Below the pieces are notes generated by a model, which ran no database searches, was not told the DNA's origin, and saw only the letters and a list, made by a program, of their open reading frames with translations. Position numbers and translations under genes: made by a program. Source: Microbacterium sp. LWH13-1.2 (lineage in GTDB: Bacteria; Actinomycetota; Actinomycetes; Actinomycetales; Microbacteriaceae). Taken from it: 64,000 nt of DNA. The stretch's first letter is position 1. The number at the start of each line of letters is the position of its first letter. Of the stretch, positions 33,421-44,168 are shown piece after piece. The DNA lies in NCBI RefSeq assembly GCF_038397735.1, contig NZ_CP151635.1:434001-498000 (forward strand). Reading direction: 5' to 3'.

Positions 33421-34365
33421 GTGACCACCGCCGACCCCACGCTGCCGCTGTCGCCGTATCGAGAGATCGGACGCGATGAATGGGCGCGACTTGCGGCAGG
33501 ACTCGACCAGCCGCTCACCGAGACCGAGGTCGTGGAGCTCCGCGGCATCGGAGACCGCCTCGACCTGACCGAGGTGCGCGAGGTCTATCTCCCGCTGAGC
33601 CGGCTGCTCAGCCTCTACGCGACGGCCACGAAGCGACTGGGCGCCGCGACGAGCTCGTTCCTGCAGGAGGACGACACCACGACTCCGTTCGTCGTGGGTG
33701 TCGCCGGCTCCGTCGCGGTGGGAAAGTCGACGATCGCCCGTCTGCTGCGCGAGCTGATGAGCCGGTGGCCGGGCACACCGCGCGTCGAGCTCGTGACGAC
33801 CGACGGCTTCCTCTACCCGAACGCCGAGCTCGAGCGCAGGGGACTCATGGAGCGCAAGGGCTTCCCCGAGTCGTACGACCGGCGCGCGCTGCTCGAGTTC
33901 CTCACCGAGGTGAAGAGCGGCGCGGCCGAGGTGCGGGCGCCCTTCTACTCGCACATGCGCTACGACATCGTTCCTGACGCGCATGTCGTCGTGCGCCGCC
34001 CGGATGTCGTGATCGTGGAGGGGCTGAACGTCCTCCAGCCTCCGCCCGCACCGAACGACGTCGCCGTGAGCGATCTGTTCGACTTCTCGATCTTCGTGGA
34101 CGCCGACACGTCGCACATCGAGAAATGGTACGTGGATCGCTTCCTCGCGCTGCGGCAGGGAGCCTTCTCGAACCCGTCGTCGTACTTCAACGTCTTCGCG
34201 CACCTCACCGATGATGAGGCGATCACCACTGCTCTCGGATATTGGAACGAGATCAACATGCCGAACCTGGTCGAGAACGTCATGCCGACCAAGCACCGAG
34301 CGCGTCTGGTGCTCAACAAGGGCGTCGATCACAGCGTCGAGAGCGTACTGCTCCGCAAGCTCTGA
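33421..34365 (+). CDS. coaA: Type I pantothenate kinase
   Basis: 314 residues, GTG start, leaderless by its TACGAT box. CoaA motifs: [19 protein letters not shown] (P-loop), [62 protein letters not shown] and [19 protein letters not shown]. It phosphorylates pantothenate in the first committed step of coenzyme A synthesis and is feedback-inhibited by CoA in the type I family. Monocistronic, followed 57 nt later by glmS with its own -10 box. Confidence 0.97.
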   Translation: MTTADPTLPLSPYREIGRDEWARLAAGLDQPLTETEVVELRGIGDRLDLTEVREVYLPLSRLLSLYATATKRLGAATSSFLQEDDTTTPFVVGVAGSVAVGKSTIARLLRELMSRWPGTPRVELVTTDGFLYPNAELERRGLMERKGFPESYDRRALLEFLTEVKSGAAEVRAPFYSHMRYDIVPDAHVVVRRPDVVIVEGLNVLQPPPAPNDVAVSDLFDFSIFVDADTSHIEKWYVDRFLALRQGAFSNPSSYFNVFAHLTDDEAITTALGYWNEINMPNLVENVMPTKHRARLVLNKGVDHSVESVLLRKL

Positions 34366-34422
34366 TCGGGCGGAGGGTTTCGTTCGGAACCTTCGCAAAA
34401 AGCCCGGCTTACTCTTGACCAC

Positions 34423-36270
<1,848 letters not shown>

Positions 36271-36334
36271 TCCTCGTCGAGGGCCTCGAGCGGGCCTGAT
36301 ACACGGGGTCGCACCTGCGGGCTTTTGGGGCAGT

Positions 36335-36409
36335 TGGCTGGTGAATTCCCGCGTGGCTGCCCAAGAGTGCGCTCTGGGCCGGCCATCCGGGAATCCGTCA
36401 GCCATCCGG
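36335..36409. repeat. 75-nt palindromic repeat, copy A
   Basis: Starts TGGCTGG and ends CAGCCATCCGG; the two ends form an imperfect inverted repeat of about 25 bp per arm (TGGCTG, then ATTCCC, then TGGC). Aligned without gaps to copy B at 37348-37422, the first 27 positions match at 22 and the last 11 match fully, while the centre differs by compensating changes. It lies 1 nt downstream of the stop codon of the DUF559 gene, in the tail of the convergent glmS gene. Confidence 0.7.
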
Positions 36410-36410
36410 C

Positions 36411-37241
36411 TCAGGATCGGGAGCGAGCCACAGCGCCCAGGATCGCGGCGACCACGAGATCCCACTCGTGGATGATCATGGCGTAGTCGAATCGGAGCGT
36501 TTCGAATCCCAGACGGGATGCCGCGGCATCCCGAATCAGGTCCCTATGGCGTTCGGAACGGCCGGCGTGGTTGCCCTTGCCGTCTGCTTCGAGGATGACG
36601 CGTCTCTCCAGGACGAAGTCCACGCGACCGACACCGTCGATCGACACCGGAGTCTCCACTCGGATGCCGAGCAGGTGGAGCCGTAACCGGACGATGGACT
36701 CCAGCCCGCTGTCCGCGTCATGGCGCGCGAAGTCGACAAGCCAACGAGCACGTGCTGGAAGCGCAGCGCGGATGCGGCGCCGCACGCCCGCTCCGATCAG
36801 GCCCAGCGCCCACGCCGATTCATACGCCGCGAAGAAGAGCTCCTCACCGTGGCATCCGAACGACTGCACCAGCGCCTGTTCGACCGGGTCCAGTCCTAGA
36901 CGCATCGATCCTGCGCGGTAGTGCTCGACGCACGTGCAGTCGGGATGAGCATGTGTTCGTCCGGCTTGGCCGAGCCAGACGTGGGGATGCTCTTCGTCGT
37001 CGAGAACCCAAATGCCGTGCGCACGGAGGGCACCGGCACAGGAGAGCGCGCCCCCATGCAGCGCAGCGGTGCGCACACTCCACCCGCACGACGGGGTCGC
37101 GAACACTCCGGCGCGCAGGCGGATCACATCGCCTCGACGCACCGCGTTCGAGAGGTCCTTGCGAGTGCATCCGAATCGCGCGAGCTGTGACCCGCGGGCG
37201 ACTCCACCCTCCAGTTCGACGAGCATGAGAGGTGTGGGCAT
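36411..37241 (-). CDS. DUF559 (Vsr-like nuclease fold) protein with N-terminal winged-helix-like domain
   Basis: 276 residues from the ATG at 37241, with GAGGAT upstream; longer readings to 37472 run through the second repeat and are rejected. The N-terminal part (FGCTRKDLSNAVRRGDVIRL, RAGVFATP) resembles the AbiEi-type helix-turn-helix found in such proteins. The C-terminal part is a DUF559 fold related to very-short-patch-repair and restriction endonucleases: GVGRVDFVLERRVILEADG (D then E-x-D/K pattern) and HRDLIRDAAASRLGFETLRF. Function is unproven. Both sides of the gene carry copies of a palindromic repeat, suggesting acquisition. Confidence 0.8.
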   Translation of the reverse strand: MPTPLMLVELEGGVARGSQLARFGCTRKDLSNAVRRGDVIRLRAGVFATPSCGWSVRTAALHGGALSCAGALRAHGIWVLDDEEHPHVWLGQAGRTHAHPDCTCVEHYRAGSMRLGLDPVEQALVQSFGCHGEELFFAAYESAWALGLIGAGVRRRIRAALPARARWLVDFARHDADSGLESIVRLRLHLLGIRVETPVSIDGVGRVDFVLERRVILEADGKGNHAGRSERHRDLIRDAAASRLGFETLRFDYAMIIHEWDLVVAAILGAVARSRS

Positions 37242-37347
37242 CCGCCGATCCTCGTAGATCCGTCGGCCCCTGGTTTCACCGCGGGCCGTATTCTGTGGAT
37301 CAGTCTCTCCGCCTTGGGCATGGGGAGGAACAGTCGCGAGGGCCGAA
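37242..37347. other. Intergenic region upstream of the DUF559 gene
   Basis: Together with the stretch to 37521 this makes 280 nt without a supported gene. The part nearest the DUF559 start includes AT-rich TATTCTG (about 37290) that could be its promoter on either strand. A 67-codon frame at 37314-37517 is not credible (see rejected items). Confidence 0.35.
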
Positions 37348-37422
37348 TGGCTGGGGGATCCCCACATGGCTGCCATGAGAGGTCGGCGGAGGCCGCCCAC
37401 CGGGGAGATGCCAGCCATCCGG
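37348..37422. repeat. 75-nt palindromic repeat, copy B
   Basis: Same length and direction as copy A (36335-36409): begins TGGCTGGGGGATCCCCACAT, ends CAGCCATCCGG. Its left end and the reverse complement of its right end pair over TGGCTGG, then CCCC, then TGG, so it can fold into one long hairpin. It sits 125 nt upstream of acpS and 106 nt upstream of the DUF559 start. Confidence 0.7.
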
Positions 37423-37509
37423 GCGTGGGAGAGGACGAGGCCACGGATTACGGAGGACGAGCGACGGACCACGGGCCAGCAGCCGACGGCCGACAGAGGA
37501 TGCCGCGAC

Positions 37510-37515
37510 TAGGCT
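37510..37515 (+). promoter_or_regulatory. -10 box of the acpS-alr-tsaE operon
   Basis: TAGGCT ends 6 nt before the GTG of acpS, so transcription of the long operon should begin at the start codon. Confidence 0.5.
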
Positions 37516-37521
37516 GAACGG

Positions 37522-37881
37522 GTGATCATCGGGACCGGCATCGACCTCGTGGACATCCCGCGGTTCGAGCGCACACTCGAGCGCACGCCACGACTTCTCG
37601 AGCGACTCTTCGCGCCGGGGGAGCGGGCGCTGCGCCTTCCGTCCCTCGCCGCTCGGTATGCCGCGAAGGAGGCCCTGATCAAGACCCTCGGAGGATCCGA
37701 CGGCGTCCATTGGATCGAGATCGAGATCGCCTCCGAGGCCTCAGGGCGCCCGCACTTCGTGTTGACGGGGACCACTGCGGAGGTGGTCGCCGAGCGAGGC
37801 ATCACCCGACTGCATCTGACACTCACTCACGACGCGGGGCTCGCCGCCGCATTCGTCGTCGCCGAAGGAGAGCCGCTGTGA
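37522..37881 (+). CDS. acpS: Holo-[acyl-carrier-protein] synthase
   Basis: 119 residues, GTG start. AcpS motifs: IIGTGIDLVDIPRFERTLER (Mg2+-binding Asp), LFAPGERALRLPSLAARYAA then KEALIKTLG (catalytic E and K), and a C-terminal LHLTLTHDAGLAAAFVV. It transfers phosphopantetheine from CoA to acyl carrier proteins of fatty acid and polyketide synthesis. First gene of the acpS-alr-tsaE-tsaB-rimI-tsaD run; the next start codon is inside its stop codon. Confidence 0.96.
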   Translation: MIIGTGIDLVDIPRFERTLERTPRLLERLFAPGERALRLPSLAARYAAKEALIKTLGGSDGVHWIEIEIASEASGRPHFVLTGTTAEVVAERGITRLHLTLTHDAGLAAAFVVAEGEPL

Positions 37882-38984
37882 CCGTACCGTTCCGTGAAGC
37901 GCGCATCGACCTGGATGCCATCACCGACAACGTCCGCCACTTCCGTCGGCTCACCGGCGTGCAGGTCATCGCCGTCGTCAAGGCGAACGCCTACGGCCAC
38001 GGCGCCGCCGCGACGGCTGTCGCAGCGCTCGCGGGCGGTGCGACGCGTCTCGGCGTCGCCGAGATCCCCGAGGCTCTAGAGCTGCGACGACAGGGCATCA
38101 CCGCGCCGATCGTGGCATGGCTGCACGCGCCGGGCGAGCGGTTCGAGCAGGCGGCTGAGCACAACGTCGAAGTCGGCATCTCGTCGTTCGACCAGCTCGA
38201 GGCCGCCGGGGCTGCGGCATCCGTCGACCGCCCGGTAGGGGTGCACCTCAAGTTCGAGACGGGACTCTCGCGCAACGGGATCGCACCCGCCGACTGGCGT
38301 CGTGTGCTCGCGGAGGCGGCTCGTCTCGAGCGCATCGGCCGCCTTCGCATCATCGGGCTGTTCAGCCATCTGTCGAACACCTCCGCGCAGGACGACCGTG
38401 ACGCCCTGGCGAAGTTCGAGGAGGGTGTCGCGGCCGCGGCAACCTTCGGCATCCGTCCGGAGATCCGCCACATCGCTGCGACGGCTGCCGCGATCGACCT
38501 GCCGGAGATGCGTCTGGATGCGGTCCGCATCGGAGTCGGCATCTACGGACTCTCGCCGTTCGATGACCGCTCGTCCGCCGAACTGGGACTCCGACCCGCC
38601 ATGACGCTGCGTGGCGCGATCGCCGCTGTGCGCAGGGTACCGGCCGGTGCGGGAGTCTCGTACGGCTACGACCACCGCGCGCCGCATGACACCACCCTCG
38701 TGCTCGTGCCGCTGGGCTATGCCGACGGCGTGCCCCGACACGCATCCGGCCGGCTGCCGGTGTCGATCGGCGGGCGTCGCTATACGAACGTCGGCCGCAT
38801 CGCGATGGATCAGTTCGTGGTCGACGTGGGCGACGCACCCGTATCGATCGGTGACGAGGTCGTGCTGTTCGGCGACCCGACCCTCGGAGTCCCGTCGGCG
38901 GCGGAGTGGGCGAACGTCGCCTCGACCATCAACTACGAGATCGTGACCCGCATCGGCGCGCGCGTCGCCCGGCGGTCGGCATGA
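37878..38984 (+). CDS. alr: Alanine racemase
   Basis: 368 residues from GTG 37878 (GTGA overlap with acpS). PLP lysine in VVKANAYGHG (Lys35 here), the second catalytic tyrosine in VSYGYDHRAP, and the substrate-entry tyrosine in PLGYADGVPR; VGRIAMDQFVVDVG closes the active site with its Met. It interconverts L- and D-alanine for peptidoglycan, and is the target of D-cycloserine. Part of the coupled operon linking CoA/ACP, cell-wall and t6A synthesis genes. Confidence 0.97.
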   Translation: MTVPFREARIDLDAITDNVRHFRRLTGVQVIAVVKANAYGHGAAATAVAALAGGATRLGVAEIPEALELRRQGITAPIVAWLHAPGERFEQAAEHNVEVGISSFDQLEAAGAAASVDRPVGVHLKFETGLSRNGIAPADWRRVLAEAARLERIGRLRIIGLFSHLSNTSAQDDRDALAKFEEGVAAAATFGIRPEIRHIAATAAAIDLPEMRLDAVRIGVGIYGLSPFDDRSSAELGLRPAMTLRGAIAAVRRVPAGAGVSYGYDHRAPHDTTLVLVPLGYADGVPRHASGRLPVSIGGRRYTNVGRIAMDQFVVDVGDAPVSIGDEVVLFGDPTLGVPSAAEWANVASTINYEIVTRIGARVARRSA

Positions 38985-39478
38985 GCGTCCACCCCGCATT
39001 CCTCGGTCGCCTCGAGATCGAGACGTCGGAGGCGATGGAGCAGCTCGGCTTCCGTATCGGCGAGCAGCTCGAAGCGGGAGACCTGCTGATCCTCACCGGG
39101 CCCCTCGGTGCCGGCAAGACGACGTTCACGAGAGGGCTCGCCGAGGGCCTCGGCGTGCGCGGTCCGGTGCAGAGCCCGACCTTCGTGATCGCGCGGACGC
39201 ACCCCTCGCTCGTCGGACGCGCGCCACTCGTGCATGTGGACGCCTACCGTCTCGGCTCGGGAGCGGAGCTCGACGACCTCGACCTCGATCTCGCGCGCTC
39301 GGTCGTCGTGATCGAATGGGGGCGCGGGATGGCCGAGGACCTCGCAGACACCTGGTGGGACATCGAGCTCGAACGTCCCGTCGGCGGCGACGACGATCTC
39401 GACCCCTCCGAGCTCGATGCCGACGCTCCTCGGCACGTGACGATCACGCGCGGCGGACGCTCAGCGATCACCGGTTGA
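38981..39478 (+). CDS. tsaE: tRNA t6A biosynthesis ATPase TsaE
   Basis: 165 residues, ATG inside the alr stop (ATGA). P-loop TGPLGAGKTTFTRGLAEGLG, then GPVQSPTFVIARTHP, VHVDAYRLGSGAELDDLDLD and VVIEWGRGM, the Walker B-like and sensor parts of the family. It is the ATPase that resets the TsaB-TsaD complex making N6-threonylcarbamoyladenosine at tRNA position 37. Its partner genes tsaB and tsaD follow within 1.2 kb. The acidic segment DDDLDPSELDADAP near the C-terminus is a local extension. Confidence 0.95.
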   Translation: MSVHPAFLGRLEIETSEAMEQLGFRIGEQLEAGDLLILTGPLGAGKTTFTRGLAEGLGVRGPVQSPTFVIARTHPSLVGRAPLVHVDAYRLGSGAELDDLDLDLARSVVVIEWGRGMAEDLADTWWDIELERPVGGDDDLDPSELDADAPRHVTITRGGRSAITG

Positions 39479-39498
39479 ACCCCGACTACCCTGGAGAG

Positions 39499-40122
39499 GT
39501 GATCCTCGCCGTCGACACCTCCCTGGGCACCGCCGTCGCCCTCATCGACGACGACGGCACCCGTCTCTCCGACGCCTCCGCCGCCGACCCCCTCGGGCAC
39601 GCCGAGGTCATCGGAGATCTGCTGGTCCGAGCGATCAGCGAGACCGGACGCGGTGAGATCGCCCATGTGGTCGCCGGAATGGGGCCCGGCCCCTTCACCG
39701 GACTCCGCATCGGCATCGCGGCCGCGCGCGCGTTCGCGCTGGGGCGTGGAATCCCCGTCATCCCCGTGCCGAGCCACCTCGCTGCAGCATTCACCGCGAT
39801 CGAGCGGGATGCCGTCATGGGGCCGTTCGCGATCGTCACCGACGCGCGTCGTCGTGAGGTCGCCATCACGGTGTTCGACGGGACGGATGCCGACGGCATC
39901 CCGCTCATGACCGTCGACACGAGGCTGGTGCCGAGCGTGGACGCGGATGAGTACCTCGACGGTGTCCGCCGCATCGACGTCGCGACCCTCTCGGCCGTGG
40001 ACCTCGCCCGCGTGGGGGCCAGGGCTGTGGCCGCGGGGCGCACCCTCGCCGGTGACGAGCCGCTGTATCTGCGACACCCCGATGTGACCGTGCCCGGCGC
40101 GCCGAAGAAGGTGGGGCGATGA
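39499..40122 (+). CDS. tsaB: tRNA t6A biosynthesis protein TsaB
   Basis: 207 residues from GTG 39499, 20 nt after tsaE; a longer in-frame start would overlap tsaE extensively. TACCCT ends 6 nt upstream, so an internal leaderless promoter is possible. ASKHA fold: ILAVDTSLGTAVALIDDDG, HAEVIGDLL, VVAGMGPGPFTGLRIGIAAA and GPFAIVTDARRREVAITVF. TsaB is the inactive scaffold homologue that pairs with TsaD. Overlaps rimI by 4 nt. Confidence 0.95.
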   Translation: MILAVDTSLGTAVALIDDDGTRLSDASAADPLGHAEVIGDLLVRAISETGRGEIAHVVAGMGPGPFTGLRIGIAAARAFALGRGIPVIPVPSHLAAAFTAIERDAVMGPFAIVTDARRREVAITVFDGTDADGIPLMTVDTRLVPSVDADEYLDGVRRIDVATLSAVDLARVGARAVAAGRTLAGDEPLYLRHPDVTVPGAPKKVGR

Positions 40123-40625
40123 CTCTGCGCGACGCGACGCCGGACGACCTCGACGCCATCATGGCGATAGAGCATCGTTCCTTCCCCACCGACGCGTGGA
40201 GTTCGTCTGCGATGGCGTTGGAGCTGGCCAGTCCGCACGGTCGCTACCTGGTCGACGAGCTCGACGGCGCGATCATCGGCTACGGGGGAGTCCGTGCACT
40301 CGAGGGGTCTCGCGATGCCGACATCCAGACGATCGCCCTGGACGCCGACCACCGAGGCGCGGGGCGAGGGCGTGCGCTGCTGCGCGCGTTGCTCGACGCA
40401 GCCGGGCAGAGGGGCGCTCGTGAGGTGTTCCTCGAGGTCCGCGCCGACAACCCGAGTGCCGAAGGACTGTACCTGTCCGAGGGGTTCGAGGAGATCGGCC
40501 GCCGCCCGCGGTACTACCAGCCCGATGACGTCGATGCGATCGTGATGCGCCTCGCCCTGCAGCATCCTCGTTCCGCACATCAGGGCGCGGCGATCACGGA
40601 TGCCGCGAAGGAGGCCACCGCATGA
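40119..40625 (+). CDS. rimI: Ribosomal protein S18 alanine N-acetyltransferase
   Basis: 168 residues, ATG inside the tsaB stop. GNAT fold with [20 protein letters not shown] (acetyl-CoA loop Q/R-x2-G-x-G), [20 protein letters not shown] and [20 protein letters not shown]. The F-x-E-x-G-x-R-x-x-Y-Y pattern is the RimI signature. It acetylates the N-terminus of S18 and possibly other proteins. Location between tsaB and tsaD is a conserved actinobacterial arrangement. Confidence 0.94.
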   Translation: MTLRDATPDDLDAIMAIEHRSFPTDAWSSSAMALELASPHGRYLVDELDGAIIGYGGVRALEGSRDADIQTIALDADHRGAGRGRALLRALLDAAGQRGAREVFLEVRADNPSAEGLYLSEGFEEIGRRPRYYQPDDVDAIVMRLALQHPRSAHQGAAITDAAKEATA

Positions 40626-41692
40626 CCGAGCCGCTGGTGCTGGGCATCGAGACGAGCTGCGACGAGACCGGGATCGGGATCGTGCGCGGCCGCACCCTGC
40701 TGTCGAACACGATCGCCTCGAGCATGGACGAGCATGCCCGCTATGGAGGAGTCGTTCCGGAGGTCGCGGCACGTGCCCATCTCGAGGCGCTGCAGCCGTC
40801 GATCGACGCTGCGCTCGCCGAGGCAGGCGTGCGACTCGACGACCTCGATGCGGTGGCCGTGACGAGCGGCCCCGGCCTCGCGGGCGCGCTCATGGTCGGA
40901 GTGGGGGCCGCGAAGGGCCTGGCCGTGGCGCTCGACAAGCCTCTGTACGCGGTGAACCATCTCGTGGGCCACATCGCGGCCGACATCCTCACCCCGGACT
41001 CCGATCCCCTGGAGTATCCGACGATCGCGCTGCTCGTCTCGGGTGGACACACGTCGCTGCTCCACGTGCGCGACCTCACCACCGACGTCGAGATGCTCGG
41101 CGAGACCATGGACGACGCGGCCGGTGAGGCGTTCGACAAGGTCGCCCGTCTGCTGTCGCTGCCGTACCCCGGCGGACCGGAGATCGATCGGGCAGCCCTC
41201 GACGGCGATCCGAACGCGATCCGATTCCCGCGTGGTCTCTCGCGGGCATCCGACCTGGCGAAGCACCGTTATGACTTCTCGTTCTCGGGCCTCAAGACGG
41301 CCGTCGCACGCTGGGTGGAGCGCTGCGAGGCAGACGGCGTGCCCGTGCCCGTCGCCGATGTGGCTGCGAGCTTCCGCGAGGCCGTCGTGGATGTGCTGGT
41401 GACCAAGGCGCTCGCCGCCTGTGCCGACCTCGGCGTCCCCCGTCTGCTGCTCGGCGGTGGCGTGATCGCGAACCGTCGGCTGCGCGAGGTCGCCCTCGCC
41501 AGGGCCGAGGCCGCGGGAGTCACCGTCCGCATCCCCCCGCTGTCGCTGTGCACCGACAACGGGGCGATGATCGCCGCTCTCGCGGCCGAGCTGATCGCGT
41601 CGGGCCGCCGCCCGTCGACCTTCGCGTTCGGTGCGGACTCGACTCTTCCCGTCACCCAGATCCAGGTCGATGAGCGCGTCGCGGTGATGTGA
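40622..41692 (+). CDS. tsaD: tRNA N6-adenosine threonylcarbamoyltransferase TsaD
   Basis: 356 residues, ATGA overlap with rim[16 protein letters not shown] at the start, the Fe-binding [13 protein letters not shown] (H-x3-H), [48 protein letters not shown] and [15 protein letters not shown] are all standard. It transfers the threonylcarbamoyl group to A37 of ANN-decoding tRNAs. Last of the t6A genes here; TsaC is not in the window. Confidence 0.97.
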   Translation: MTEPLVLGIETSCDETGIGIVRGRTLLSNTIASSMDEHARYGGVVPEVAARAHLEALQPSIDAALAEAGVRLDDLDAVAVTSGPGLAGALMVGVGAAKGLAVALDKPLYAVNHLVGHIAADILTPDSDPLEYPTIALLVSGGHTSLLHVRDLTTDVEMLGETMDDAAGEAFDKVARLLSLPYPGGPEIDRAALDGDPNAIRFPRGLSRASDLAKHRYDFSFSGLKTAVARWVERCEADGVPVPVADVAASFREAVVDVLVTKALAACADLGVPRLLLGGGVIANRRLREVALARAEAAGVTVRIPPLSLCTDNGAMIAALAAELIASGRRPSTFAFGADSTLPVTQIQVDERVAVM

Positions 41693-42204
41693 TGAGCGAT
41701 GTTCCCCGCCTGCCCGCCCCGCACGGGGGCGATCCCGCTTCTGTGCCGGACCCAGCCCTCGCCCGTCCCCGGATCGAGGAGCCCAGCGGCGAGGTCGAGC
41801 ACCCGGCCGGCTCGGCACGGATTCCGGGCGCACGGCGTGACGGCTACACCAAGCTGCCCACGGGACCGGTCGGAATCGAGCCCGTGGTCGTGAGCGGACC
41901 GGTCGCTGACGACATCGGTCACGATGCTGAGTGGCAGCCATCGACCGCGGATGCAGCCGTCGACGACACCAGGCTCGCGCCGTGGGCGCTGATGGCGGCG
42001 ATCGTGGCCCTGGTGGCGTCCTTCTTCGTGGGCTGGGGCGTCCCGATCGCGGTCGTCGCGGTGATCGCGGCGATCATGTCGTTGCGGCGGCCGGTCGAGA
42101 GCCGCGCGATCGCGCGATGGGCGCTCGTCCTCGGCCTGTGCGCGACCGTGTACAGCCTCGGATGGCTGGTGTGGGCAGGCATGCAGTTCGAGAGGCTCGG
42201 CTAG
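41692..42204 (+). CDS. DUF4190-like small membrane protein after tsaD
   Basis: 170 residues from the ATG sharing one base with the tsaD stop. The first 100 residues are hydrophilic, Pro/Ala/Asp-rich and probably disordered in the cytoplasm. Then LAPWALMAAIVALVASFFVG, VPIAVVAVIAAIMSLRR and IARWALVLGLCATVYSLGWL give three close hydrophobic segments like the DUF4190 fold. Same arrangement recurs in many Microbacteriaceae t6A operons; function unknown. Confidence 0.75.
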   Translation: MSDVPRLPAPHGGDPASVPDPALARPRIEEPSGEVEHPAGSARIPGARRDGYTKLPTGPVGIEPVVVSGPVADDIGHDAEWQPSTADAAVDDTRLAPWALMAAIVALVASFFVGWGVPIAVVAVIAAIMSLRRPVESRAIARWALVLGLCATVYSLGWLVWAGMQFERLG

Positions 42205-42207
42205 CGG

Positions 42208-42978
42208 ATGCTCGACGCACAGGAGGCCGTCGAGCTGCGTGCCCTGCACGCACGCGCCTACGGTCGTGCCGGTGCGCTGAGCGACGCCGAGGCGGCGCGC
42301 CTGGACGAGCTGGAGGCCGTGCGAACGTCGGAGAGCGAGTCGAAGCGCACGGAGCAGCCGCGGCAGCAGGTGTCGGAGCAGGTCATCGCGACTGCGGCGG
42401 CACCCTTCGCAGCCGAGGAGTCCGCGACGGCCACCTCGGCGAAGTCCCGCCTCGTCGAGACGGACGCCGACTCGCAGGGCGAGTCCCTCGCCACGGCCCT
42501 GCGACGGCATTGGACGCTCGCACTCGCCATCGCCGTGGGGGTCGCCGTCGTCGGAGTCGCGGCCGGGTGGCTGCTGTTCTCCGACCGAGGGACTGCCCCC
42601 GTCCAGCTCACGTCTGCGCAGTCGACGTCGATGTTCGCCAGTCAGGCCGAGGCTGAGGCTGCGGCGACCCTCGCCGAGAAGACCGGTCTCGACAGCCGCA
42701 GCATCATGGTCGCCGGCTACGACGACGACGTGCCGATCTGGACCGGGATCGACATGTCGACGCAGCGGTACTGCCTCGTCTACGACGGGTCGATGCCGGA
42801 TCCCCCGATGGTATGCGACGACAGTCTGATGCTCGCCGATGCCGACCGTACGCTGGTGCTCGAGGTCACCGGCGTCGAGGACGGCGAGATCACGCGCTAC
42901 GAGTACCGATTCGGCTACGGTCGGCAGTACCTCACCGTGACGAAGGGGACGGGTGTCGACGATGCTGCAGGAGAGTGA
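42208..42978 (+). CDS. Single-pass membrane protein, first of two tandem paralogues
   Basis: 256 residues, ATG 3 nt after the previous stop. The N-terminus carries EAVELRALHARAYGRAGALS, DAEAARLDELEAV, nearly the same as in the next gene. A Glu/Ala-rich linker, one membrane helix (LALAIAVGVAVVGVAAGWLL, about residues 107-128) and an external C-terminal domain with cysteines RYCLVYDG and MVCDDSL follow. The external domain is probably a small disulfide-linked fold. Unknown function; 17 nt overlap with the paralogue shows tight coupling. Confidence 0.8.
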   Translation: MLDAQEAVELRALHARAYGRAGALSDAEAARLDELEAVRTSESESKRTEQPRQQVSEQVIATAAAPFAAEESATATSAKSRLVETDADSQGESLATALRRHWTLALAIAVGVAVVGVAAGWLLFSDRGTAPVQLTSAQSTSMFASQAEAEAAATLAEKTGLDSRSIMVAGYDDDVPIWTGIDMSTQRYCLVYDGSMPDPPMVCDDSLMLADADRTLVLEVTGVEDGEITRYEYRFGYGRQYLTVTKGTGVDDAAGE

Positions 42979-44164
42979 CGCCGCCGAGCTGCGTGCCCTG
43001 CAGCTGAAGGCCTACGGACGTGACGGCGGTCTGACGCATGCGGATGCCGTGCGGTTGCAAGAACTCGAGGCGACCAGGGAGTCGACGCCGGCCGCGACTG
43101 CGGCACCGGATGCTGCCGCACCGGATACGGCCTCCCTGGAATCCGCGGAAGCGGAATCGACCGACGTGCCCGTCGCCGAAGAAGCCGCAGACGACGACTC
43201 GGCGAACGAGGCGGACACGAGCGCGCCGACCGGCGACGTGCACGCTTTCGAGACGACGACCCTGCGCGCCGCCCTCCGGCATCATTGGAAGGCGATCGCC
43301 ACAGCCTCCGCGGTACTGCTGGTCATCGGTCTCGCGGCAGGGTGGGCTCTCTTCGGTCGAGCAGGAGGAATCGAGCTCACCGCAGCTCAACAGGAGCGCC
43401 GCGCCGAACTCCAGGCCGACGGCGGGTACGACCCCGGAAGTCTGAGGGCGATCGGACAGGAGGAGGGTGTCGTCGTCTGGCACGCCACCCAGCAGGACGG
43501 GGAGATGGTGTGCCTCGTCCTCGACACCCCGCAGGACTCAGCGACCCAGTGCCAGCGGAGCGAGGACGCTCAGAACGGCAACGGCATCGGGGTGTCCGTG
43601 AACCTCGATTCCGTCGAGGGTGAGGACGCCGAGCAGATCTGGGCGTCCGCAGTGCGGACCACCGAGGGCGAACTCGTGGCGATCATCCAGCGGTGGCCGA
43701 GCTCGCAGAACGACTGGCTGTCGCAGTTCGCGGGTGAGGAGCGCGTGCGCGCTGAAGAGCTTCTGGAAGAGGGCTTCCAGGACTACTCCTTCTCCGTCGT
43801 GGGCTATTTCCAGGACGCCCCCATCTGGTACGGACAGCGCCTTGTGGGAGCGACGGCCGAGGATTGTCTGGTTGTCGACGCAATCGACGGGATCGCGTGC
43901 GGGCCGCTGGGGGAAGCACAGTCCTCAGGTCTCAGCCTCGGCGGTATCACGGCAGATGTCTCAGGGAGCCTCGAGGAGTCCTGGAGCATCACCCTGGCTT
44001 TCACCTCGAACCAGACCCCGTACCTCGTCATCGCAGGAGACGTGGCGGCGGCTGACACCGCGAAGCCCGGTGCGACCGTGAAGCCCGGCGAGACGCTGGA
44101 GCTGGGTGGGGAATACCAGGATCCGATCCAGGTGGAGATACCGGCCGACGACACCGAAGGGTGA
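42962..44164 (+). CDS. Single-pass membrane protein, second tandem paralogue
   Basis: 400 residues from the ATG at 42962, chosen because the following residues match the start of the preceding paralogue; an earlier GTG at 42953 is in frame. N-terminal AAELRALQLKAYGRDGGLTH, ADAVRLQELEAT, then an acidic Ala/Pro/Asp linker, one helix (IATASAVLLVIGLAAGWALF, about residues 117-136) and a larger external part that seems to repeat a module twice: VVWHATQQDGEMVCLVLDTP and APIWYGQRLVGATAEDCLVV. Likely envelope-located. No characterised family recognised. Confidence 0.8.
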   Translation: MLQESDAAELRALQLKAYGRDGGLTHADAVRLQELEATRESTPAATAAPDAAAPDTASLESAEAESTDVPVAEEAADDDSANEADTSAPTGDVHAFETTTLRAALRHHWKAIATASAVLLVIGLAAGWALFGRAGGIELTAAQQERRAELQADGGYDPGSLRAIGQEEGVVVWHATQQDGEMVCLVLDTPQDSATQCQRSEDAQNGNGIGVSVNLDSVEGEDAEQIWASAVRTTEGELVAIIQRWPSSQNDWLSQFAGEERVRAEELLEEGFQDYSFSVVGYFQDAPIWYGQRLVGATAEDCLVVDAIDGIACGPLGEAQSSGLSLGGITADVSGSLEESWSITLAFTSNQTPYLVIAGDVAAADTAKPGATVKPGETLELGGEYQDPIQVEIPADDTEG

Positions 44165-44168
44165 ACGG

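Noticed and set aside
34366..34422. Possible glmS ribozyme or riboswitch
   Set aside because: Only 57 nt lie between coaA and glmS and a -10 box ends 7 nt before the start; no space for the ribozyme.
37314..37517. 67-codon plus-strand frame upstream of acpS
   Set aside because: It runs through the palindromic repeat, has no ribosome-binding site and no recognisable motif.
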